From Ophioderma brevispina (taxonomy: Eukaryota > Echinodermata > Ophiuroidea > Amphilepidida > Ophiodermatidae), in contig JAMKCH010072155.1 in assembly GCA_023653785.1 (NCBI GenBank), positions 90,833-154,832 of the forward strand: a DNA stretch of 64,000 nucleotides, read 5' to 3'. Of this stretch, positions 12,125-23,584 are shown in pieces (the first letter of the stretch is position 1; every line of letters starts with the position of its first letter). The translations under genes were made by a program, and so were the position numbers. The notes under the pieces are model-generated. The model was given only the letters and a program-made list of their open reading frames with translations, searched no databases and was not told the DNA's origin.

Positions 12125-12239
12125 TGTCAACAAAGTCTGCATTGATACCGATACGCGAAAGGCCCTATATTAATGTCAATGTAGGAAAGTCTCCATTTAA
12201 AAATTACTATGGACCATTTACCAGGGCCCCTAGATACCA

Positions 12240-13062
12240 AACCATAATGGCGTTGGATTCAGCGACCCTTGTTATGGGCCTACGGTGGTGGCTTTTGTTA
12301 TTCTCTACTTAAATTTTGAATCCCTTCTGGGCCTATTTGACCCAATGACAAATTCAGACCTGCATGCTACTCATTAAAGGCTGACTCAGAGATTTCCCGA
12401 TGAGGGGGCCCTCAATTTTCAAACAAATCATGTTTTTTGCATGTACATAATGCTTGTCCATACACTAATCATTGTGTGAAATAACTAAGCTCAAATCGAA
12501 GTCCTTCATATAGAAAATCACAACTTTGTTATCAATTTCCGGTATCCTATGGCACTGTTATACTGTGCATAAATGTGTACTGCATGAAAACGGAAAACCC
12601 AATTCATCTCTAACTTTCGAATGGGACCTTTTAGGTGACTATCTTTAGTTCTAGATGACTATTTTTTATTTCTACTCAAAATAATTATATTTCAAAATCT
12701 CTGAGTCAGCCTTTAATGTCCAGCACTAGTTTTTCTAGAATAATGAGAAATTGGGGCCCCGAAAGTTCTAGAGAAAAACGAGAGAGTTTGGAGAAAAAGA
12801 GAGGCCATGGAGGGGCCCTTGACGACTAAAGCATACTTTCGATTAGCGTGGATTCAGTGACCCATGTTATGAGCCCCAAGATGACTTTTTGTGTTTTCTC
12901 TTAAATTTTGGACCCACTTCTTGCCGTAATTGACACAATGGCACATTCAGCCCTGATTGCTATTCATTAAGATATTACACTAGTTTCTGCAGAAATGGGG
13001 AATTGGGCCCCGAAGATTAGGGGGCCTAAGAGATTGGAGGAAGAGAGAGAGAGAAACATCTC
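12240..13062 (+). repeat. Tandem duplication of a GGGGCCCC-containing unit, one copy interrupted by a MITE
   Basis: Copy one is 12240-12373 plus 12713-12835; copy two is about 12842-13062. Shared blocks are GGATTCAGYGACCC(T/A)TG, TTAAATTTTG, ATTCATTAA, ACTAGTTTYT, AATTGGGGCCCCGAA-type sequence and a purine tail. A weaker third copy of the GGGGCCCCAAGAGATTGG part is at 11635-11665. Nothing suggests coding. Confidence 0.8.
12374..12716. mobile_element. TTAA-flanked MITE (Kolobok/T2-like), family C
   Basis: The termini are perfect inverted repeats: TTAAAGGCTGACTCAGAGAT at the left and its reverse complement at the right, with TTAA at 12374-12377 and 12713-12716. It sits in one copy of a tandem duplication; the other copy carries a single TTAA (12967-12970) at the same point. 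This gives a filled and an empty site side by side and confirms the element's ends. Confidence 0.92.
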
Positions 13063-13600
13063 TAACACGCATTTCGTAAAATTTGAAAATTCTTGAAGAT
13101 TTTCGAAGTCGGGGCTCTCAAAGTATGTAAGCTCTTGTTCATTGATTTGCATTCAGAAGTATTATTGAATAACATTTTTCTTTAAATTACCCGCGCGAAT
13201 GATATCTGTTGGTCCAAGGTTCCGTTCGAACAACCTTAACTTTGAATCTAAAATTTGCATTAGGATTTATAACAAGTTACGTTTATTCATGCAAATCTCG
13301 ACGAAGAAACGCAAAATACATTTTAAAAATAATTAGAGGTATAGAGGCTTTCTTTTTAACAACACTGGGCATACACATTTTAGCAACATTTTACTTTCAA
13401 TTAGTCACACGAAAAACCAATGTATTATTATAGCATCACTACAATTATGATTGCGTTCATCATAACAGTTACGGTATTCGTCTTCAGGAGAAATCTCTAG
13501 GCAGTTGAATTCTTCTTTAGAAGTCTGCAGTTATCAATATTGAGGGTGCGATGCTTAATGTGCGACATATGATTGAGACTGTTGAATTTTGATCCAAGTT
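13063..13600. other. Intergenic sequence, nothing recognised
   Basis: A 74-codon plus-strand open stretch (13209-13433) has no recognised motif and no good exon boundaries. Confidence 0.35.
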
Positions 13601-13617
13601 TTCGAGCATACCTAGGA

Positions 13618-13674
13618 GCCGAGAGCCCCAGTTGTTTTTTTGTCAACGGGCCCCGAACATGCTAGCTACGCCAC
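13618..13674. mobile_element. hAT-like terminal sequence (right end)
   Basis: The stretch ends GCTAGCTACGCCACTG; reversed it reads CAGTGGCGTAGCTAGC, the common start of many non-autonomous hAT elements, and is followed inward by GGGGCCCG. A weak left partner, AGTGGCGTAAAATTTGTGC, lies at about 10987. If that is right the element would be 2.7 kb and contain the right-hand GCATAA array and the TTAA MITEs. No 8-bp target duplication was found, so only the end itself is supported. Confidence 0.4.
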
Positions 13675-13675
13675 T

Positions 13676-14114
13676 GGTTGTGTATTCCTGGGAACCAATC
13701 AGCGGCCTGTATTTACGTGTATTCAATATGGAATAAAACCGTATCTCGTGGAAACATCATCCAGGCGGCACAATTCGTCATGAATACGCACTTCACCGTA
13801 TTGTATAGCTGTCGATTGGTAGTGAGGCTGTGACTGAATGTCAATATAATGCGTTGACCACAAAGCACGTACCAAACCATAATAGAATCTGATCTTGTCC
13901 AAGATCCTAAAGTCGATCGTCAACAGTTAGCCAATCAATATCTTTAAAGGTTTGCCGACAGTTTGAACAAACATGCCCCATTTTGTAAACAAGTAATATC
14001 AATCGACCCTGTTATTGAGGCTATTAGGGTATCATATTCTAGCACGCTAATATTTTATACAACATTATTCCAACCATTGCAATACGTAACATAATTACCA
14101 TTTATTATGATGTA
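13676..14114. other. Intergenic sequence, nothing recognised
   Basis: No gene signature. It ends where the 5'-truncated LINE begins. Confidence 0.35.
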
Positions 14115-16313
14115 CAAAACAAGTGATACAAGCGAGATAGATGGTGACCACGATGGGATCCCTTTGATAGATCTTCTTTCTCATCCCAGGCTGCAAGTAA
14201 CCAAACCTAGAAAGATTTACAGATATGATAAAGCTAACGTAGAGGGTCTGAAAAAAGACCTGTCAGACCTGAGTAACAAAATTACCAGCAATGGCACCTC
14301 AAGTGTTGAAGAAGATTGGGATACCTTTAAAATGGGATCTTTATTAGTATGGATAAACATATCCCTTTCAAACATTCCTCTAAGAGAAATGCCACTCCAT
14401 GGATCTCTCACAGGATCAAACTGTTACTTATGAAAAAACAAAGAGCATTTAAGCGTGCAAGATCTACTGGTTTAGAGATTGATAAACAAAAATTCAAAAA
14501 CATGAGAAAGACTGTTCAAAAAGAAACTAAGAACTCATACTGGAAATGGGTACGTTCATCTTGCATTGAATCACCCAAACAATTCTGGAATTTGTTAAAA
14601 ACTTAGGAAAGATAGCATTGGTATTCCAGCTTTCAGAAATGGTAATGGTGAATTAATTTCTGATAGCAAGAACAAAGCGAAATCTTGAATAGTCAGTTTG
14701 AATCTGTGTTCACCAACGAGAAACCAATGCGAAATTTTCCCAGCCATCACAAATACCCACAAATGCCAGGCTTTGTTATCGCCCAAGAGGGGGTGTTGAA
14801 ATTGTTGCAAGAAATTGATGAAAACAAAGCTCCTGGCCCGGATGGTGTGAGCGCAAAAATTCTAAGATCATATGATACTGAACTGTCACCAGCTGTGACC
14901 CATATTTTTAATAAGTCTTTATTGTCCGGTGATCTTCCTGCAGATTGGCTTACAGCGAACATCAGCCCAGTATTTAAAAAGGGCGACCGAGCCACTGCAG
15001 CTAATTATCGCCCTGTGTCCTTAACTCCTATCAGTTGCAAGATATTTGAACATATTAAACATAGTAAAATCATGCATCACTTTAGTAAATACAAAATTTT
15101 GACAGACCGGCAACACGGTTTTACATCGTCCCTGTTGATATGATCATCATGGATTTTAGCAAGGCTTTCGATTGTGTTCCTCATAACAGATTATTGTACA
15201 AGATGAAATGCTTTCGTATCATAGGAAGGACACACACTTGGATATCTAATTTCTTAACTAAACGGAAACAGAGAGTTGTCGTGGATGGAGATCATTCACA
15301 TTGGGTGCAGGTTAGATCAGGCGTTCCGCAAGGCGCCGTACTCGGCCCATTATTATTCTTGGCATACATAAACGACCTCCCAAATAACATCTCATCAGAG
15401 GTTCGTTTATTTGCCGATAATTGTGTTATGTATCGTCCCTCCACGACAACTCTGATGTTTCTTGTTTACAAGCCGATCTTGATAAATTGTACACCTGGCA
15501 GGACATTTGGCAAATGAAATTCCCAACATACAAAAATGCTATGTCCTCAAACTCACTCATGCCAGGTCCGCAACTACACATCATTATAAATTGGGTAACA
15601 CTGTTTTACAAGAAACTGCATCACATTCATACCTAGGGGTTCACATTAACAATAGTCTTAAATGGGATGACCACATAAATCACTGTCTCAAAAGCCAAAA
15701 GAGTACTTAATCTTGTATGCAGGAACCTACACCCATGTACAACTGAGCTTAAGGCAACGGCTTTTAAAACCTTGGTCCGGCCTCATTTAGAATACTCAAG
15801 TACAGTGTGGGATCCACATAACAAGGAACTCAAACAGAAATTGGAAATGTTCAGCATCGGGCGGCCAGGTTTGCTTGTAGAAACTACGAGAGGAAGAGCA
15901 GCGTGACTAAAATGCTGGCTGAACTAAATTGGGATAGTTAGAACTCCGTAGACAAGCTGCAAGACTGACCCTTCTCTATAAAATATCATACGACCAGGTT
16001 GCCATTCCTTCGAGAAAGTTTCTCACACCAGCCATCCGTCCTACTCGTCATACCAATAATAAATCATACATGAGACCAAGTGCAAAAAAGGACTATTACA
16101 AAACCTCCTTTTTTCCAAAGACAATATATGAATGGAATAGACTACCAGACTCGCTTATTAACATCCCTACCACCGAAGCATTTAAAGAAGAAGTAACCAA
16201 CTACCTGAGAACAACAAATCGCATCTAAGAAAGCTTTCCAGCGCACCCACCCTCTGCGTTTGGCTTCGAAGGAAGTGTTGCAGAGTATACAGTCAAAGTC
16301 AAAGTCAAAGTCA
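14115..16313 (+). pseudogene. LINE (L2/CR1-type) relic, 5'-truncated, FADD changed to FADN
   Basis: A non-LTR retrotransposon whose intact form encodes an APE-type endonuclease and an RT. The copy starts in the last endonuclease motif (GDHDG followed by IPLIDL), then continues with a basic linker (14349-14606) and the RT: KAPGPDGVSAKIL (about 14830), PVFKKGDRATAANYRPVSLT (14970-15030), the palm motif MDFSKAFDCVPHNRLL (15149-15196), SGVPQGAVLGPLLFL (15316-15360) and FADNCV (15409-15426). The C-terminal part includes LVRPHLEYSSTVWDPH (15771-15818) and ends with a stop at 16226. FADN has lost the second catalytic aspartate, and at least three frameshifts and several stops break the frame. The 3' end is a short AAAGTC tandem (16291-16313). 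Confidence 0.92.
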
Positions 16314-16317
16314 ACTT

Positions 16318-16527
16318 GACATGGGTATTAGCTTGGCACGAGGGTACGTGTGGATCAGTGGATTACAACGACCGACTAATGATCATGGGTCATGGGTTCA
16401 AGGCCCGCTGAGACCAACGTATTTTTCACTTGGGCAAGGCACTTTACCTCGCTTGCCTCGATCCACCGAGGATCGAAAATGGAAGCTGTTAGGAGTATCG
16501 TGCACTAAACGCCGCCTAAAGGTATGA
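16318..16527 (+). mobile_element. tRNA-derived SINE
   Basis: An RNA polymerase III A box (TGGATCAGTGG, 16351-16361) and B box (GGGTTCAAGGCC, 16394-16405) lie at tRNA-like spacing. They are followed by a core CTTGGGCAAGGCACTTTACC (16430-16449), a module I associate with tRNA-derived SINEs of marine invertebrates. It begins a few bases after the AAAGTC tail of the LINE. The acceptor stem does not fold well enough to call a working tRNA. Confidence 0.75.
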
Positions 16528-16529
16528 AT

Positions 16530-17838
16530 ATTCCAAGGGCATTTGTGTGTTAACTGACGAATTCTAGTGGCCAACATTGTGAAACGCGCTATTTGTCGAC
16601 ATTTATTTATTTACATTATGACACGTGCGCCGTCATTCTCAATCATGATTATGAACTAATAGTAAAGTCCGTTACACTATCAGTGATCCACCCGAAACAG
16701 TGAAAATATTTGTAGGAATAGCTTAAAAGTTAAGGGTAGGTCTGCAGAAATTCTCAGAAGTTATCTTTTCCAACTAAAATGACAGAAATGGAAGAAAACA
16801 ATTGATGACTAAAATATTGCTCTTTGGTCTTATTACTTGTACGGTATTTAGGATACCTGTACTTTTAGGATACCTGTAATACCTGCAAAATCTGAATTTC
16901 GATATTTTTTTCTTTCGATATTTGGGGGGGGCTTTAGCAAATTTATGAGAGTGCCCACAAACTTCTACTGGTTTTGTAGAGTTTGCGTCCACTATAATTG
17001 AAAATTATTAATAAATTGTACCTTCTGAATGGATGATCAATACAAATCCACGAGTTACACAAAGAGTTCAAGGGTCATAGACCACTTGCTTGTGCCTGGA
17101 TCCTGGAAGTTGATAGTCAGCCTTAGGACACATCTGGTAGACTATCACATTGCATAATCTAGCCTAGCCATAACAAACGCTTCTGTATCTCAGTCTACTC
17201 TCTCCTGGTCTAATGATGTATGCGTATTTCTATGTCGTAATATGTTGTCATGAAATGTGATGACATCCGATAACTGAACTGGCTGACCCCTTCACATGTG
17301 CTCAAGGGCTAGCAAATGACCTGGCATACAAAATCATTTCTTCCTCACATTTTGCTTTAAATTCCATGAAATGTCGCAGTAGCCCAGATTGTAAAATTGA
17401 CGAAACTGTTAAGAGAAGGAAATATGTTTTCTTTCCTTTGATCTTTCTATCCATCATTCTTTAGTGCTTATTTTAGCAAGTAAATATTATCCCAAGTCAT
17501 CCAAATTCCTGGATGCACGAGGTGGGATTGCCGAACCGCTGAGAATATCTGCTTCTAGGACTGTGAAACATGTCATAGTGATAGTAGCGTGAAAATCCTA
17601 GATTAACCACTACCCTTTTTATATCACAATTGGAAAAATTATAGACTAGCTAAAATGCTAGAAATTATAGACTAGGATGTCTTGTCAAACAATCTACCAG
17701 GTGCCAGTTAGACAATTTAAGCTATCGAGATCACAGGATGTGCCAAAGTCTGATAATGTTGAAAGTTTAAATATACATTTTGTTGACGAGGTCTTGCTGT
17801 TTCATTTAACATCTCGCAAGTAAAAAAAGAGCGCAAAA
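16530..17838. other. Intergenic sequence, nothing recognised
   Basis: Includes a two-copy 18-base repeat (TTTAGGATACCTGTA, near 16848-16880). No gene signature. Confidence 0.4.
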
Positions 17839-17922
17839 ATGGCTGAGATTGAACGACCACTTGAGTGTTCTCTTGAAGAAACAGAAGTTGTACACACCAA
17901 GTCTCTTCACATTGTACAATGA
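17839..17922 (+). CDS. Small open reading frame with strong start context, unrecognised
   Basis: AAAAATGGCT opens a 27-codon frame beginning MAEIERPLECSLEETEVV and ending in TGA. Composition is balanced and acidic, unlike the AT-rich surroundings. No good splice donor lies within it, so it would be a stand-alone short peptide or chance. No family recognised. Confidence 0.15.
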   Translation: MAEIERPLECSLEETEVVHTKSLHIVQ

Positions 17923-18954
17923 TATTGACAGCATATGTATGATAATTTGTTTATCAGCATCGAAATGTCAGTTTAATCAACATTTTTGTCAATAACACTG
18001 TTAATGGATAAGGTGATTTTTGTGTAGTGTGTAAGCCTAGTATTTAACTATTTTTGACAGAATCTTCGCAAGGGATCACTAAACATCGAATTCATCAAAT
18101 AACCAACATTTACCGTATGTGATTTTGATTTTATTGCTGCATTAATCCTTATTACGCATTACTACGACATTTTATTTACCTTTTTAAATCCATGTCGGGA
18201 ACCTAGTAATCCCAAGCTTTACAAATCATAGTTAAGGAGGAAACCAAGATCACGTTGTACCTCTAAGCATGCAGTTATTCACCCACAGACAGAGCTGAAC
18301 CGTGTAGATTTTCACTACTCGCTTATTGAAGGTAATGACGGCCCAAAGCGCGATGAGAGGCGGAACAATAACCAAGTTCTCACGTTTCGTATACATCATT
18401 TACAACTTTTACCCATATTGGCTCTATCATACATATAAAGAAGTCTAAGCCTTTTTTGCCCCAGAAAAACGGATAAGAAAGCTTTCTTCTCTCTTATTCT
18501 GTGGTTTCAACACTCTTAGAGAGATAAGAAAAAGAAAGAGAGAAAGAGCAAATATAAGCGAATAAGAAATAAATAAAAACATGAACAAAGACAGAAAATT
18601 AAAGAAAAAAGTATATAGAGTATAAAATGTGTGTATGTGTGTGATGTGTGTGTTTGTTATGTACACGTGTGTTTTTGTTTTTGTTTGTTAATGTGTGTGT
18701 TTGTTTGGCGCCTTCAAAGACAAAGAAATTTATATAATAAAGATTAGATTAAAAATGGGAAATTTTTTGTGTTTTAAAATGTGTTCAAATTAAAGGCCCC
18801 TTTGAGAGTTTTTCATGTTGTCGTCTTTGAATTAAAGAATATCACTCAATGAAACTTTCGGAAATTGCAGATCAGTGTGGTACTTCCGTGGCCTTCGTTG
18901 TGTATACACGGGAGCATTATGTATGGCAAGCTAAAAGGATCATAACTTATTGGC
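17923..18954. repeat. Mostly unrecognised sequence with purine and TG-rich tracts
   Basis: No gene seen. 18510-18620 is purine-rich (AAAGAAAGAGAGAAAGAGC) and 18627-18710 is rich in TGTGTG and GTTTTTGTTTTTG. Confidence 0.6.
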
Positions 18955-19110
18955 TTGGTCACAACACGTTGCTTTCAAGCAACGTGTTGCTTTCAGAAAA
19001 CAACACGTTGCTTAGCTAATCATTCAGAAAAGGCTAGAAATGTGAAAAGTAACGAGTTGCTAATCAGACAGCACTTAAACAACGCGTTGCTTTCGTTAGC
19101 AACACGTTGT
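18955..19110. repeat. Cluster of near-palindromic CAACACGTTGC motifs
   Basis: Six copies of a GCAAC(A/G)CGTTGC-like word lie within 150 bases, on both strands. The first two form an inverted repeat, AACACGTTGCTT / AAGCAACGTGTT, with only two bases between the 12-base arms. Function unknown. Confidence 0.8.
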
Positions 19111-19584
19111 GTTTTCAGCTGACTTTTGAAACGAGCGATTGCTTTAGCGTTTTGAATATTCAATGGTACCTGACTCCATAGCGACAGACGACAACTGAGT
19201 TTTATGCTGTGATCTGAGTTTTATGCTGTGGAACCTTGAGGCAGCATTGGAGACCTGATCTACGACCACCGTAATCAGGGACATACAGCTGAAGCAGTCC
19301 ACATATGCCTTGTAGGTCAGTAACATGATCTTATAAACTATTCTGTGCTTGACAGAAACTCTAGGACAAATGTTTTGCATGGTTAGAGCGCTATACGTAT
19401 GAATACTTTCATAATAATAATAATGTTATTATTACATCTTTGGCTGCTGCTTCTTTTACTATGATTAGCCCAGGAGCTAACAGACATTTGTAACACATCT
19501 CGAGTACAAAAGGTTTGAGTGATTAAATATGTAGACAGCCTGACACGAACCCCTGAAACGTGATTATTAAGTGCTGCAAGTGGT

Positions 19585-20715
19585 GCCTTAAGGAGAAGGC
19601 CCATACAAAGATTGTACAGGGGGTCAAATTTGTAAATGTTGAAAAGTATACCACCGTACCACATTATTTGTCTAACCATAAGGATTGATAAAAGCTATAG
19701 TTTGTACTATCTACAGCCAAAAGTTTCGGAGTTATAGACTAAAACAACAAAATCAATAAAAAGGGTAAATTTCAGTTGTACAGGGCCCAGGGGTCAAATT
19801 TTAAAGCTGCTCCAATTTGGATAGAAAATTGTGCAAATTAGTGGTAGAGCTCATAAGTTAAGGAATAGTTTTAAGTGTCTCAAATGCTTAGTATAGTTCA
19901 GGGGTTCTCAATTATATTAGCTGAAGGGCCAGAGAATGCCAAACATGTTTGAAAGTGCCCTACTTGAGGCCCAAATACACCTGAAATTCTTATGTTTCCC
20001 TTTATATTTTAGAGCAAGTCGAGGGCCAAAAATCAATGGTTGGCGGGCTGGATTTGGCCCGCGGGCCGCCTATTGAGAACCCCTGGTATAGTTACTAAAG
20101 TAGGGGGAAACAAGGACAAGCCCATTGAATGCAATGGAGTTTGACCTTCTGTGCCCCCTACACCGGTATCTAAAGTATTTGTCAAAATGCTAATTTTGGC
20201 ACAAAAACAAACTTAATAACATATCAAAAATAGTTGGGCATTTCGCTTAAAGGTAACATTCGGGGTCCGATACAATTAACAACAACCTTCTTTAGTAACA
20301 CATCTTAAGTGTCCTCTGTTAAAAATCACCCCCACCCCCAAATAGTTGGGCATGTAAGGGGGTTTCCGTACACCCCCAGTACTTAACCAAATCAACTTTC
20401 GGATGCCTTTTAGGGTTCTTTAATACATTTTAGATATTAACAGTGAAAAAATGAGTGCTCTTGAGCTATCCAAGATGGCCGCCAATATGGGCTCCAAAAA
20501 ATGGTCAAATTTAAGAAATGTCATATATCGGCCTAAAAATTGGATAAAAGCATAAATGAAATCACTAAATATAAGTTCTTTATCTTTGCCAATCACTTGT
20601 GGCAATTTCAGTTTACTACTATACATCAAATTCAAGATGGCGTTCAATATGGTCGCCAAAATTGAAAACATTTTCAATATTTTGACCCCTGTATAAATCT
20701 CCCACCTAAAAATAC
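19585..20715. mobile_element. Inverted-repeat element (TACAGGGGTCAAA family), copy 1, with nested hAT MITE
   Basis: The left side contains TTGTACAGGGGGTCAAATTT and the right side AATATTTTGACCCCTGTATA: inverted partners about 1.08 kb apart. The left arm (ATAAGGATTGATAAAAGCTA) also matches the related element at 29598-30273. A hAT MITE (19899-20085) is inserted inside. The right half contains two CAAGATGG words resembling YY1 sites. The outer ends are approximate because no target duplication was identified. Confidence 0.6.
19891..20093. mobile_element. hAT MITE with 8-bp target duplication
   Basis: The element proper is 19899-20085 (187 bp), starting CAGGGGTTCTCAAT and ending ATTGAGAACCCCTG. 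It is flanked on both sides by the identical octamer GTATAGTT (19891-19898 and 20086-20093), the target duplication expected of hAT transposition. The interior has GGCCCGCGGGCC near the right end. A truncated relative lies at 60592-60755. Confidence 0.95.
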
Positions 20716-21276
20716 ATAATTCCAATGCTTTTTATTTAGAAACTTTCATAACGTTGTTCTTAAAGGTTTTGACACATTAGCTTTGAGAATTGATTATTTG
20801 CAAGTAAGCCATAATTGGCCTATTTGAGTACTAACCTATTCGTATGACACGAACCCCACTGAATAACTATTTTAGTAGTTAACGTTCATCTCTTTATATA
20901 AATAACGTAATATCGAAACGCTGATAACAATCATTCCGCTAAGTAATAAGTTTTTTCCGCAAAGTTCAACTTCTCACCACTTACCCGACTTCTGTTATAG
21001 AAAATACTGTTGACGTTTTTGTATGTTTTTTTGTTTTGGTTTTTTGTCTGTTTGTTATATTTTTCGTTAGTTTTATTTTTTACAGTATCGGAAAATGGGG
21101 TTGGTTAACCCGAAAAGAGCCGGGCTTTTTTGGACCATCTCACCGCCGGTCGGATTCCGCCCCCCCCCCCTCCGTATCTCGGAAACGGATTGATTAACGA
21201 TCCTATGGTGTTGGTACCAATGGATATAATAACCTCGCAAGTCCGTTGATACCAAAAAAAGTACAACCAGACCTTG
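20716..21276. other. Intergenic sequence, nothing recognised
   Basis: Contains a C13 run near 21161 and CG-containing stretches, but no gene. Confidence 0.35.
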
Positions 21277-21306
21277 TTACGTCACAGTGACGTCAAACTG
21301 ACGTCA
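21277..21306. promoter_or_regulatory. Three CRE-type octamers at 11-bp spacing
   Basis: TTACGTCA (21277), TGACGTCA (21288) and TGACGTCA (21299) start exactly 11 bases apart, about one helical turn. TGACGTCA is the full CREB/ATF site. No core promoter or exon was identified nearby, so activity is inferred from the motif only. Confidence 0.5.
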
Positions 21307-22067
21307 TGCAAAAACGCGAACCATCGTAAAAAAAGCGCAGCAAAATTCATGGTTTTTCGCCATTTTTTCAAGCAAAAGTTGGATTTTTGGCCATGATGTA
21401 ATTTCAAAGTAGCTGCAACACATGCTCTCCTAAATAAATCAAATACATAAGATAAAACATATGTAACTATATCTTTAGCACAAAAAACTGGATTTCTGCT
21501 GTTCGGCCGTGTAATTTGCAATGGGAATTAGCTTTTCTTCTTTTCTTACTTCGCACGCAGTGCGCGATTACGTAAACGCCGCGTCAGAACTGAGGCCCGA
21601 TTTGTTCAAATGGTTTTAAATTGAGCACAAGGCTTCAAAGGAAAAAAGTCATGTAGTTTCGGTGGAAAAAAAAACCAAATAGGCGAGATCCGACAAAAAA
21701 TGTCGAGGGGCGGACTTCCGGGCCCCCTCCCCGGCCCTTTTAGGGTTAAAACTTCCTGCCCTTTAAGCTTAGCGTGGCATAAAATATCTTGAATTCTGAA
21801 ATAAACTTGAAGTAATTTTAGTCATGGCCTATAATACAGACAACGAGACAAATAATAATGTGCTAAAGTCAAATTATATTACCAGAGAAGAAATTGCTTT
21901 GTACATCAGATGATGGCCATGGATACGACGAAATTAAATTGATTTTGACGAAATTGTATGAAAATTTGTATTGTATGAAAAATTATATTGTATGAAAAAT
22001 TGTATCAACAATCTTCTTAAAACACACATTTTCTCCAACATCTAGTTTTCCTGTTTTCTTTCTTTCT
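21307..22067. other. Intergenic sequence, possibly repeat-derived
   Basis: GC-rich patches such as GGCCCCCTCCCCGGCCC near 21722 are followed by CCCTTTAAGC, which resembles a TTAA-element end, but no left partner was found. Confidence 0.35.
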
Positions 22068-22082
22068 CTATTATTATTATTA

Positions 22083-22113
<31 letters not shown>

Positions 22114-22133
22114 CATTATTATTATTATTATTA
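22068..22133. repeat. (ATT)n microsatellite
   Basis: About 65 bases of TTA/ATT repeats with single interruptions (TTG, ATC). Confidence 0.95.
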
Positions 22134-22139
22134 ATAAAG

Positions 22140-23330
22140 TTAAATTTATTGATCAAATGTTTAATATAATTGATGGGACTAAAACAACTTAACGAGATAT
22201 GAAATATAATGAAAAATGTTTTAAACTAACTTGGAAAACCTATAATTGCGCTACATCAATACACAACGGTTTTATTTCAGGCCAGGCAATATTAACGCTT
22301 ATCAATTCTCATTGACAAATCGAATTTGACGAATAAATTGCTTACTCAGTCCGTGCGCCTTTAGTACCCTTTGGCATCCCAAGAGGAAGCCATCAGAAAT
22401 GAACCGAAAATAAAATCTTGACCGCTTGGAGTATAATCATGCACGTTCCTTCATTCCTCCGGTGATGGTACCGCTTGCTCTCTATTGTTTTTTGCTCAGA
22501 TCAAACGTGCTGGCGTAAAAGCTAACGCGTTTCCGTAGATAGCTTATCAATTAAAATTTGGCCTTCGGGCTCGGAAATCATATGATGGAGCCGATTTTTC
22601 GTCGTCTACCCGGAGATATCCCTCCGAGTAAAACCAGAAATTTTGGGGTTTCTGACACTAATTGGTTCCAAAAATATGCAGACTGCGCACCAAATTGCCA
22701 AGTATTCAACGAACACGGTACCCTTTATGAAGCTGTGGTTTAATATGTTCCTATGTTGAGGAGAGACGTGCTTTGGATTATTATATTCCTTACCTCTTGC
22801 TCTTTGAGATTCGATAGGCTTATAAAATTGGTCACTCTTACTGATGGTTTGTGTCCTTTTTAATAGCCTGGAACAGAAATATAAGGGTTTGAATCAAACA
22901 ATAAGTATTTAAAATTCCTTGCAATTGCGCCGATTAAAATATCAACGAACCTTAATTTACTCCTTTCCATGACAATGTAAGCCTAATTTTCCACAGAATA
23001 TGATCTTAACCAGCGTAGCTCGGTCATCTTCTAGCTGACTAAAGCATCACTAAACAGGTACAATAATACCCTCAGGTAAAACAAACCCACTGATTAACTC
23101 ACACAGTAGTCTATGGAAAAACTGGCAACTTTGGCATGTTTCTGTTCGCATTTAAAAAAACTCTCACAGAGGAATACAACAATATAAAGCCAAAGTATAA
23201 GCTAAGTTCACCAATTGAACCAGATTTTCAACATAAGGGACCAAGAAAATGTTTTGTTACGATTCATTTAACGTCGAGTCATCGAAATGCCCAGCACGAG
23301 ATACTCAATTGTCCTGTGCGACTGACTGAG
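22140..23330. other. Intergenic sequence, no recognised gene
   Basis: Two plus-strand open stretches (22558-22743 and 23136-23339) have no recognised domain and no clear splice sites. Confidence 0.35.
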
Positions 23331-23334
23331 GTGA

Positions 23335-23545
23335 AATGATGAGCGCGGAGTAAATTATACCATTTACCCCAATTTACTGTGCAAATGCCATTTAATTTGA
23401 GAATAAAATAACACTCTATCTATGTCAATCATGACCTTACACCACTTGCTTTAATATACTTAGTGCATTTTCAGCATTTTCAGACATTGTGAAGCAGACA
23501 TTGTTCAGATGCTCTGCGAGAAAGGTGTGGACCCGAAGATTTTTC
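23335..23545. repeat. Dispersed repeat shared with 40475-40620
   Basis: GCGCGGAGTAAATT, AAATGCCATT, TTTGAGAA, TGCATTTTCAG-type and CAGACATT blocks occur in the same order at 40475-40620. Family unknown. Confidence 0.6.
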
Positions 23546-23584
23546 TCCTTATGGCAAAGCCTAGTTTGTGGTGTCCAACCCACA

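Noticed and set aside
10987..13674. A complete 2.7-kb hAT element
   Set aside because: The left end matches for only nine bases before gaps and no 8-bp target duplication was seen; only the right end is reported.
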